In this document: positions 42,440 through 49,497 of the stretch, piece by piece
Position numbering within the stretch: the first letter of the stretch is position 1
Layout: each line of letters opens with the position of its first letter
The notes under the pieces: generated by a model
Seen by the model: the letters and a program-made list of their open reading frames with translations, nothing else
Told to the model about the DNA's origin: nothing
Database searches by the model: none
Made by a program: the position numbers and the translations under genes
Assembly: GCA_958295865.1 (NCBI GenBank)
Contig: CATQHF010000003.1
Location: forward strand, 124,001 to 188,000
Length of the DNA: 64,000 bases
Source of the DNA: an uncultured Dehalococcoidia bacterium
GTDB lineage: Bacteria > Chloroflexota > Dehalococcoidia > Lucifugimonadales > JADFKI01
Reading direction: 5' to 3'

Positions 42440-43168
42440 ATGAGGCCGAGGCTGGCCGAAACTCAGGTTCTTGAACGGCGTGAATTGACGCCGGATCTCT
42501 GGCTGATGTGGGTTGAGAAGCCGGAGGGCTATACTTTCAAGCCGGGGCAATACTGCACTCTCGGCGTCGATGGCATCGAGCGCGCATACTCCATAGCTTC
42601 CGCGCCGCATGAGGAGCGTCTGGAGCTGTTCGTCGAGCTTGTGCCATACGACGAGGGCGGGCATCTGACGCCGCTGCTGTACGAACTCAAGACGGGCGAT
42701 AAGTTGACCATACGACCGAGGGCGAAGGGCATCTTCACCTTCAACTCGAACTTCAAGAATCATCTGCTGGTCGCGACGGTTACGGGCGTCGTGCCTTATG
42801 TGAGCTACATCCGCGACTATCTGCACAGGAATGAGAGCGGGCATCGCTTCTATGTGCTTGAGGGGGCGAGCTATCAGGACGAGTTCGGCTATGACGATGA
42901 GTTCGCGCGTTACGCCGCCGAATACCCGGAACTGGTGAGCTTCATTCCGACCGTGAGCCGACCCGATGAGGCGCGCAATGACGGCTGGCAGGGCGAAAAG
43001 GGGCGCGCGAACGCCGTAGTGGAGGCTCAGGTTGAGCGGCTTGGATTGAAGCAAGAGGACACGCTCATATACGCCTGCGGTCATCCGGGGATGATAGAGG
43101 ATGTGAAGGCGCGCATGCTTCCCAAGGGCTATGCGGTCGATGAGGAGCGCTTCTGGAAAGAGGATTGA
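42440..43168 (+). CDS. ferredoxin--NADP+ reductase-like flavoprotein
   Basis: This protein of about 242 residues has the FNR fold. The flavin-binding ERAYSIASAP lies near residue 50, the pyridine-nucleotide phosphate loop VTGVVPYVSYI near 118 and the C-terminal YACGHPGMIED near 215. It carries no ferredoxin domain of its own. The ATG at 42440 has AAGGGG seven bases ahead; a TTG at 42416 with GGAGG ten bases ahead is an alternative. It follows the NuoG/FdhA-like gene by about 120 bases, which suggests the complex may also exchange electrons with NADP(H) or ferredoxin. Confidence 0.88.
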   Translation: MRPRLAETQVLERRELTPDLWLMWVEKPEGYTFKPGQYCTLGVDGIERAYSIASAPHEERLELFVELVPYDEGGHLTPLLYELKTGDKLTIRPRAKGIFTFNSNFKNHLLVATVTGVVPYVSYIRDYLHRNESGHRFYVLEGASYQDEFGYDDEFARYAAEYPELVSFIPTVSRPDEARNDGWQGEKGRANAVVEAQVERLGLKQEDTLIYACGHPGMIEDVKARMLPKGYAVDEERFWKED

Positions 43169-43199
43169 TTTTTGTACCCGCTCAACGGAGATTTCATCG

Positions 43200-43976
43200 A
43201 TGACCACACAAAGCATAGGGAAGTCATCATACGCCGACTATTCGCACATCGAGCGACTGCCCGATCCCGAAAGGGTGAATGACTTGGAGCAGTTCGATGG
43301 GGTTATGGATTTCGCCTCGTCGCTGAGGGCTTACTTCGGCGATCGCGCCGATGTGCTGATTTCCGGCGAGGGATACCTGTGCCATGAGGCGAGCGGCAGC
43401 ACGGCGGGCTGGCTCGTGCCGGACTGCGTGGTTACATTCGGGATTGACGCTCGCGCGATAACCGCGCGCAACGGGTATGTGATAAGTGAAGTGGGCAAGC
43501 CGCCGGACTTTATTCTTGAAGTGGGATCGCGGAGTACGGGGCGGCGGGACTACACGGTGAAGCGAGACGGCTATGCGGGCTACGGCGTTCGAGAATACTG
43601 GCGCTTCGATCACACCGGAGGGGATTATCATGACGCGGCGATTGCGGGCGATGCGCTGGTTGGCGGGGAGTATGAGCCGATAGAGATAATAGAGGAAGTG
43701 GACGGGATGAAATGGGGACACAGCCCCATTTTGGGGATGGACTTGTGTTGGCTCGACGGCGCGCTGCGGATTCGCAATCCGCAGACCGGGGAGTTTCTGC
43801 CGACGCCTGTGGAGTGGGGGAGTCGTTTCGATTCGCTAGAATCTGAGCGGGATGCCGCTGATGCTGGGCGTCTTGCTGCCGAATCTGAGCGGGATGCCGC
43901 TGATGCTGGGCGTCTTGCTGCGGAAGCGGAAGTGGAGTTGCTGCGGGCGGAATTGCGTCGGCTTCAACAGGAATAA
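43200..43976 (+). CDS. Uma2 family (DUF820) putative nuclease with C-terminal coiled-coil repeat
   Basis: This protein of 258 residues has the Uma2/DUF820 restriction-endonuclease-like fold. LVPDCVVTFGI near residue 77 and PPDFILEVGSRSTGRRD near 103, with the DYTVKRDGYAGYGVREYW segment after it, are the PD-(D/E)xK-type core. The C-terminus is a predicted coiled coil with two exact 14-residue repeats of SERDAADAGRLAAE. The true target of Uma2 proteins is unknown. The ATG at 43200 has GGAG nine bases ahead. A second Uma2 gene lies at 53735. Confidence 0.87.
   Translation: MTTQSIGKSSYADYSHIERLPDPERVNDLEQFDGVMDFASSLRAYFGDRADVLISGEGYLCHEASGSTAGWLVPDCVVTFGIDARAITARNGYVISEVGKPPDFILEVGSRSTGRRDYTVKRDGYAGYGVREYWRFDHTGGDYHDAAIAGDALVGGEYEPIEIIEEVDGMKWGHSPILGMDLCWLDGALRIRNPQTGEFLPTPVEWGSRFDSLESERDAADAGRLAAESERDAADAGRLAAEAEVELLRAELRRLQQE
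43839..43922 (+). repeat. 42-base tandem repeat, two copies, coding
   Basis: Two copies of a 42-base unit differ by one base and encode a 14-residue coiled-coil repeat at the end of the Uma2 protein. Unit number is likely to vary between strains through slippage. Confidence 0.9.
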
Positions 43977-44016
43977 TGGCGTTTCCTTTTGAGTGGTTAT
44001 GTTGCTGTATCGCGCC

Positions 44017-44042
44017 GGATTCCTGCTTTCGCAGGAATGACG
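44017..44042. repeat. short MITE-derived hairpin
   Basis: GGATTCCTGCTTTCGCAGGA followed by ATGACG is the same hairpin as that found inside the MITE-like elements, without the terminal repeats. It lies after the Uma2 gene and may serve as a terminator. Confidence 0.6.
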
Positions 44043-44171
44043 AATAGAAATCACCTCCCGAATGGAAGCGCTGCCAACAGGAATAAGGCTGTGGTTATAA
44101 TGCCGATAATCGGGTAGAATGACCCGAATAAGCAGGCTCAAACTTCATAGGCACACAGGAGGAAGAGCAAG

Positions 44172-45572
44172 ATGAAATCGGATAGGGCGCTTGTGGCGCA
44201 CCTGATGCGGCGCGCGGGCTTCGGGGCGACGCCTGCCGAGCTTGACGCGCTGACGAGCGAAAATACCTACGAAGAGATTGTGGATGGGCTTGTCAACCCG
44301 GAACGCTTCCCGGAGCTGGATGAGAGCTACATCGAGCGATATTACGGCGGCGAGCCGGTGGCGGTGCATGTGGGCAAGTGGCTGTATCGCATGGTGAACA
44401 CGCAGCGTCCGCTCGAAGAGAAGATGTCGCTCTTTCTGCATCACCTGTTCCCCGTCGCATGGGGCAAGAGTGAGCATGGGCCTTCTCTGTACACGGAGAT
44501 AGCGATGTTCCGCCGGGTGGGGCTGACGGACATGAAGACGATACTGTTGGAGCTTTCGCGCGATCCGGCGATGCTCTTCTGGCTGGACAACAACGAGAAC
44601 CACAAGGACGAGATCAACGAGAACTACGGCAGGGAACTGCTGGAGCTGTTCTCCATGGGGGTGGGCAACTACACCGAGGACGACATCAAGGCGGCTTCAC
44701 GGGCGTTCACGGGCTGGACTTTCAGGCAGCCGCTGTCGCTCTATCCCAACGGACACTACCCGGCAGAGTTCAGGTTTTTGCCGGACGACCATGACTATGA
44801 GGAGAAGACATTCCTCGGTGAGACGGGCAACTTCGACGGCGAGGACATCATAGACATCATCGTGAAGCAGCCGGCTACGGCGCGCTTCATATCGCGCCAC
44901 CTGTACAACTTCTTCGTCGAAGATGAGGTGCAAGTGCCGTCCTGGGCGACGGAAGCGCCGAAGGATGAGGCGGCGATACGGCAGCTCAGCAAGGTGTTCC
45001 TGGACACGGGCGGGCAGATGCGCGCGGTGCTGAGCGAGCTGTTCAACTCGGACTTCTTCAAGCGGGCGACGCAGTTCAAGAAGGTGAAAAGCCCGACGGA
45101 GCTGGTTGCGGGCGTGCTGAAGCAGACGGGCGAGTTCAGCAGCCCGACGCCGGGCATGTTCCAGCTTGCCGTCACCACGCTGAACGGCTCTCTGACCGAG
45201 GGGACTATGGCGATTATGGGGCAGCGGCTGATGAACCCGCCGACGGTCGAGGGCTGGCATACGGGGCATGAGTGGATAGATTCAGGGACGCTCAGCGAGC
45301 GCGTCGGCTTCGTGGAAAGCCAGTTCGAGGACATCAGCAAGCCGGGCGTTATGGACATGGTGCGGCGCGCGGGCGACCTCGATGCCGAACCCGCGGAACT
45401 GGTCGAGCGCTGCCTGGACATTCTGGGCGGCATCAAGGTGAGTGAGCAGACTTATGCTTCGCTGGTGGATTACGCCCAAGAGCTTCGGAGTATAGAGGAC
45501 GAGGACAACCCGGTCGGAGTGCATAACCTGTTGCAGATGACGGCGTCGACGGTTGACTATCAGTTCGCGTAG
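44172..45572 (+). CDS. DUF1800 domain-containing protein
   Basis: This 466-residue protein belongs to the DUF1800 family. LVAHLMRRAGFGATPAELDAL at the N-terminus, KMSLFLHHLFPVA near residue 93, NENYGRELLELFSMGVGNY near 151 and AASRAFTGWTF near 176 are its standard blocks. The role of the family is unknown, but it is nearly always encoded beside a DUF1501 gene, as here. No signal peptide is visible. AGGAGGA lies eight bases before the ATG, one of the strongest ribosome binding sites in the window. The DUF1501 gene follows 22 bases after. Confidence 0.93.
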   Translation: MKSDRALVAHLMRRAGFGATPAELDALTSENTYEEIVDGLVNPERFPELDESYIERYYGGEPVAVHVGKWLYRMVNTQRPLEEKMSLFLHHLFPVAWGKSEHGPSLYTEIAMFRRVGLTDMKTILLELSRDPAMLFWLDNNENHKDEINENYGRELLELFSMGVGNYTEDDIKAASRAFTGWTFRQPLSLYPNGHYPAEFRFLPDDHDYEEKTFLGETGNFDGEDIIDIIVKQPATARFISRHLYNFFVEDEVQVPSWATEAPKDEAAIRQLSKVFLDTGGQMRAVLSELFNSDFFKRATQFKKVKSPTELVAGVLKQTGEFSSPTPGMFQLAVTTLNGSLTEGTMAIMGQRLMNPPTVEGWHTGHEWIDSGTLSERVGFVESQFEDISKPGVMDMVRRAGDLDAEPAELVERCLDILGGIKVSEQTYASLVDYAQELRSIEDEDNPVGVHNLLQMTASTVDYQFA

Positions 45573-45594
45573 CATCGTTTGAGGACAAGACAAG

Positions 45595-46743
45595 ATGGGG
45601 GACAGAATGAGCGTTAAAAGCAAGGAAAAGACGCTGGTCGTCGTGCAGCTCACGGGCGGCAACGACTTCATGAACACGATTGTGCCGTACAACAACCCGC
45701 ACTACTACGACTCGCGCAAGACGGTCGTGATGAAGCAGGATGAAGTGCTGCCAATCAACGACGAGTTGGCAATCAACCCCAACGCCGCGCCGTTCAAGCG
45801 CCTCTACGATGAGGGCAAGATGGCTATCATCCAGGGCATAGGCTACCCGAACTCCAACCGCTCGCACTTTCGCGGCATGGACATCTGGCACACGGCAGAG
45901 CCTGACCGCGTGGGCAATGAGGGCTGGCTGGGACAGGCGGTGCGTGAGCTTGACCCGCAAGGTGAGAATGTGCTCACCGGGGTGAACATCGGCATGGGAC
46001 TGCCGCGCGCTATGGCGGTCAGCGGCGTTCCAGTAACCTCCATAGGCGACCTGGAAGGCTATGGCGTGATGACGCGCATCGAGCAAGAGCGGCTGCGCGA
46101 CAAGGCGCTGGAGGCGTTCAAAGGGCTGTATGGCCAGGCTATCGGCAGCGGCGCGGTCGCCGAATACATCGGGCAGACGGGGCTGGATGTGCTCAAGGGC
46201 GCGGACATGCTCGCCGATGTCGCGGGCAGCTACCATTCAGGCGTGGAGTACGCCGACAACCAGATAGCGAAGAACTTGCGCGATGTGGCGCGCGTCCATC
46301 TTGCGGACCTTGGCACTCGCGTCTTCTACACGGCGCACGGCGGCTACGACACGCATGCGAACGAAATGCCCTCGCACCCCAAGCTGATGAACGACCTGTC
46401 GGGCGCAATATCGGACTTCCTCGACGACCTCGAAGAGCACGACGCCTCGGACGATGTAACCGTGTTCGTGTTCACCGAGTTCGGGCGGCGAATGCGCGAC
46501 AACGGCAGCGGCACCGACCACGGCTCCGGCGGCGGCGCGTACATCTTCGGCAAGAATGTCAAGGGCGGGCTGTATAGCGAGTATCCCTCGCTGCATCCGA
46601 TGGAATGGGAGCATGGCGAGGACTTGAAGCACACGATTGACTTCAGGGGCATCTACTCCACGCTGCTGGAGCAGGTTCTGGATGTGGAGGCGAAGCCAAT
46701 CGTCAAGGGCGAGTATGAGCAGATACGGCCGTTTGCCAATTAG
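45595..46743 (+). CDS. DUF1501 domain-containing protein
   Basis: This 382-residue protein has the alkaline-phosphatase-like DUF1501 fold. LVVVQLTGGNDFMNTIVPY near residues 14-32, FYTAHGGYDTHANE near 245-258 and FVFTEFGRRMRDNG with DHGSGGGAYIFG near 290-315 are typical. Family members often carry a Tat signal, but none is seen here. It is the partner of the DUF1800 gene just upstream. ATG 45595 has GAGGA nine bases ahead; ATG 45607 is an alternative. The NHL-repeat gene follows after a short palindromic repeat. Confidence 0.93.
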   Translation: MGDRMSVKSKEKTLVVVQLTGGNDFMNTIVPYNNPHYYDSRKTVVMKQDEVLPINDELAINPNAAPFKRLYDEGKMAIIQGIGYPNSNRSHFRGMDIWHTAEPDRVGNEGWLGQAVRELDPQGENVLTGVNIGMGLPRAMAVSGVPVTSIGDLEGYGVMTRIEQERLRDKALEAFKGLYGQAIGSGAVAEYIGQTGLDVLKGADMLADVAGSYHSGVEYADNQIAKNLRDVARVHLADLGTRVFYTAHGGYDTHANEMPSHPKLMNDLSGAISDFLDDLEEHDASDDVTVFVFTEFGRRMRDNGSGTDHGSGGGAYIFGKNVKGGLYSEYPSLHPMEWEHGEDLKHTIDFRGIYSTLLEQVLDVEAKPIVKGEYEQIRPFAN

Positions 46744-46752
46744 GGCATCTAT

Positions 46753-46780
46753 GACCTTCCCGCAAAGCGGGAAGGGACTT
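46753..46780. repeat. CCTTCCCGC-type palindromic repeat
   Basis: CCTTCCCGCAAAGCGGGAAGG forms a hairpin between the DUF1501 and NHL-repeat genes. It belongs to the same loose family as the units at 19302 and 26740. Confidence 0.65.
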
Positions 46781-46802
46781 CATCGGGAAAGGAGACGAAA
46801 CT

Positions 46803-47831
46803 ATGACCAGACCATGGGGACTGCTGCGAGCGGGCTACCCGTATTTGCGGACGCTTGGGATGCGGCGCGTGACGAACTTTCCCGCGGACATCGCCTTTTC
46901 CAAGGATGGCGATGCGCTGATACTGATGAGGTCGGAAGGCGGTTCGAGCATACGCATCTGGCCCGTTGAGGATTCGGATGCGCTGACAGACGACTTGAAG
47001 GGCATCGGCGGCTACGGTCCCGGCGAGGGGCAGTTCGTTTGGCCGGTGCAGATAATCACGGACGGCGAGGGCGGCATATTCGTCAGCGACGAGGCGACGC
47101 ACAAGATTTCGCGCTTCAATCCCGACGGCGAGTTCGTCTCGCGCTGGGGCAGTCATGGCGAGGGCGACGGCGAGTTCAACGCGCCGAACGGCATCGCATT
47201 CGATCGCGACGGCAACCTTGTCGTGGTCGATTCCAAGAACCACAGGGTGCAGCGATACACGACGGACGGCGAGTATCTGGGCGGGTTCGGCTCGTTTGGC
47301 GACGCGGCGGGGCATTTCGAGCTGCCGTGGGGCGTCCATATCGATGAGCTGGGCGATGTGTATGTGTCCGATTGGGGCAATAACCGCTTTCAGATTTTTT
47401 CGTCCGACGGCGAAGTGAAGCAGGTAATCGGCGAACCGGGCACGGGCCCCGGCCAGTTCAACAGGCCGACCGGAATCGCGGTCGACGCTCACGGCGACAT
47501 CTATGTCGCGGATTGGGGCAACGACCGCGTGCAGATGTTCAATGCGGAAGGGCAGTATATTTGGAGCTTCACGGGGGACGCCACGCTGTCGCGGGTTGCC
47601 AGGTCTTACATGCTCACGAACGCCGTTCCCAACAGGCTGCGGGAGATGGGCGACCTGGAGCAGGAAAAGCGCCTGCGGCGTCCGCGCTCGGTCAGGGTTG
47701 ACAGCGAGTTCCGGCTGTTCATCCCGGACTACGAATCTTACCGCGTGCAGATATATCAGAAGGAAGCGATTGAGCTTGACCGCACGCAGTACGCCGAGCC
47801 GCTGCGAAATGTTACGCTCGAAGTTACATAG
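46803..47831 (+). CDS. NHL-repeat beta-propeller protein
   Basis: This 342-residue protein contains about five or six NHL repeats, each with a pattern such as FNAPNGIAFDRDGNLVVVDS or FNRPTGIAVDAHGDIYVADW, which form a six-bladed beta-propeller. No signal peptide or enzyme motif is seen. Such propellers bind proteins, RNA or ligands. AAAGGAG lies eight bases before the ATG. It follows the DUF1800/DUF1501 pair on the same strand and may be cotranscribed, which suggests a shared but unknown role. Confidence 0.92.
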   Translation: MTRPWGLLRAGYPYLRTLGMRRVTNFPADIAFSKDGDALILMRSEGGSSIRIWPVEDSDALTDDLKGIGGYGPGEGQFVWPVQIITDGEGGIFVSDEATHKISRFNPDGEFVSRWGSHGEGDGEFNAPNGIAFDRDGNLVVVDSKNHRVQRYTTDGEYLGGFGSFGDAAGHFELPWGVHIDELGDVYVSDWGNNRFQIFSSDGEVKQVIGEPGTGPGQFNRPTGIAVDAHGDIYVADWGNDRVQMFNAEGQYIWSFTGDATLSRVARSYMLTNAVPNRLREMGDLEQEKRLRRPRSVRVDSEFRLFIPDYESYRVQIYQKEAIELDRTQYAEPLRNVTLEVT

Positions 47832-48060
47832 GCGGCGGTCTTTCAGTCGGTCAAGGGGCTGTCGGCTGACAATCGGGTTTCTTGTGAATGGGCGGTTGTG
47901 GACTAGGCGATAAAATCGAATTGCAAGTATAGGCGGCAGGGGCGTAATCAGAGCGCTCCTGCCGCTTTGCTTTGGCCGCTCCCGCCTCGACGATTGAGCG
48001 CTGCCCGTCGCTTCTTTCGCCGTCGGTCGTAAAGACGGCTCAAATAGGGCTTGTTGTTCC

Positions 48061-48090
48061 TTTAATCGGCGCGTTCAGAAGGGGTAGGGT
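48061..48090 (+). promoter_or_regulatory. promoter-like motif shared with the mutS upstream region
   Basis: TTTAAT, 18 unlike bases and TAGGGT lie ahead of the gene at 48132, inside a longer conserved block (TTGTTCCTTTAAT...GGGGTAGG.TGATG). The same arrangement occurs at 49427-49456. The two may be a duplicated promoter; no experimental support can be given. The remaining gap from 47832 holds nothing else recognisable. Confidence 0.35.
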
Positions 48091-48131
48091 TGATGATGAA
48101 GTAGGACATTTCAAGAGGGGGCAGATTGGGA

Positions 48132-49307
48132 ATGCGAACGGGAGCGCGCGGCGATAGTGACAACAAGTCGTACATGAAGATTGGCGCGGCGGTGGTTGTG
48201 GCGGCGCTTGCGATTGGCGTTGTGTGGTGGGCGCTTTCACAGCGAGTCACCGCTACGCCTGAGGAGATAGCCAAGTCGCATATCGATGACAACATAGACG
48301 CCTTTAGTGAGGAAATCGCGGGCTTCATGGCGTTTGAAGCGCCCATTCTCAGCACTTTGGCTAGAGAATTGGGCGGCGAGTACTTGGAAGGTCTTATTCA
48401 GGATGTAGTGAAGTGGGACTATTCGGCGGAACGCTCTGACGATGATGATGACATATATGAGGTGACAGCTACCGCGCGGGTGAATTTGAGCTTGGATGTA
48501 GAAGGGCTTGTCGATGGCTACATCGAGGTTGCCCTGCCGTTTCTCGTTATCGTGGATATGGATGAGCAATCCGTAAGGCGTTCATCCCCACAATTGGCGG
48601 ATGCGTCTTTCAGCACTAATCTGCTGGACTTGCCGGGCATAGCCGCGCTCAACAATGTCCTGCCCAGCGTCGATAAACTGGATTCGGTGGTGGCAAAGGC
48701 GACGGATGTAGTGTCCAAGATTTCGCCGCCGGCGGTTCAGTCTGCGGCGCAGCAGACCTCGCCGTCACCTGCCCAGTCTGTCGGAGCGCCTGAAAAGGCT
48801 GTCGAATCAGCCGACTCCCTGGAAAACTGCGTCTTCGCAGCGTTGGGGAATGACTTCTCCGGTATCCTTATCGAGAAGATAGAAGAGACAAACCCGCAAA
48901 CCTTGACTGACAAGCAGCGCTGGGAGTGGTTCAAGGTGCTGTCTGACAAATCTGGTTTGCTTATTCCCTGCCAAGACCTGTGGAGCGAACCCATTACGAT
49001 GGAGAACGCAGACAAGCGCAACGAAGAACTCTATTATGATGAGTGCTTTGGTGAATATAATCTTGAGAGGGATGAAAACTACAGTTTCCCATACGACAGT
49101 ATCAGATATAAGCATACCGCCGATGTTCTGGAATTGCTGGAACGCCCCTATCATAGCCTGAGCGTAACCGATAAAGTTACTCTGCGTATGATTTTCAGCC
49201 GCAATCCCGGCAGTGAATACATTAGTGATTACGATGTCGATATAGACTGTGCTTACTATTACCCGCAGCTCTTCTTCGGCAGGTGGATTCCGATCTTCGA
49301 GCGCTGA
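48132..49307 (+). CDS. membrane-anchored hypothetical protein
   Basis: I do not recognise this protein of about 391 residues. A single helix near residues 17-37 (YMKIGAAVVVAALAIGVVWW), with positive charge before it, would anchor it with the bulk outside the cell. The outside part has an acidic SDDDDDIYEVTATARVNLSL region, a Pro/Ser/Gln linker near 200-230, and a C-terminal part rich in Asp, Tyr and a few cysteines. The ATG at 48132 is used; an in-frame TTG at 48126 is possible. It lies between the NHL gene and mutS, preceded by a promoter-like motif shared with mutS. Confidence 0.7.
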   Translation: MRTGARGDSDNKSYMKIGAAVVVAALAIGVVWWALSQRVTATPEEIAKSHIDDNIDAFSEEIAGFMAFEAPILSTLARELGGEYLEGLIQDVVKWDYSAERSDDDDDIYEVTATARVNLSLDVEGLVDGYIEVALPFLVIVDMDEQSVRRSSPQLADASFSTNLLDLPGIAALNNVLPSVDKLDSVVAKATDVVSKISPPAVQSAAQQTSPSPAQSVGAPEKAVESADSLENCVFAALGNDFSGILIEKIEETNPQTLTDKQRWEWFKVLSDKSGLLIPCQDLWSEPITMENADKRNEELYYDECFGEYNLERDENYSFPYDSIRYKHTADVLELLERPYHSLSVTDKVTLRMIFSRNPGSEYISDYDVDIDCAYYYPQLFFGRWIPIFER

Positions 49308-49426
49308 TAATCGACCGCATATAAGCCCGCCGAGCCGTTTGCGCGCCAGCTCAGCCCGCGCCTTGACGGATAGCCCGCTTTCGCCCTGTCCCTTGTCGTC
49401 AGTCGCAAAAGATGTCCCGTTGTTCC

Positions 49427-49456
49427 TTTAATAAGCCCGCTCCGATGGGGTAGGAT
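49427..49456 (+). promoter_or_regulatory. promoter-like motif upstream of mutS
   Basis: TTTAAT, 18 bases and TAGGAT precede mutS by about 40 bases, within a block matching the upstream region of the gene at 48132. The neighbouring sequence CGTTGTTCC is also shared. Confidence 0.35.
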
Positions 49457-49497
49457 GATGGCGTGTTTATCGATAGTACGCAGGCAGGGAAGGGGCG

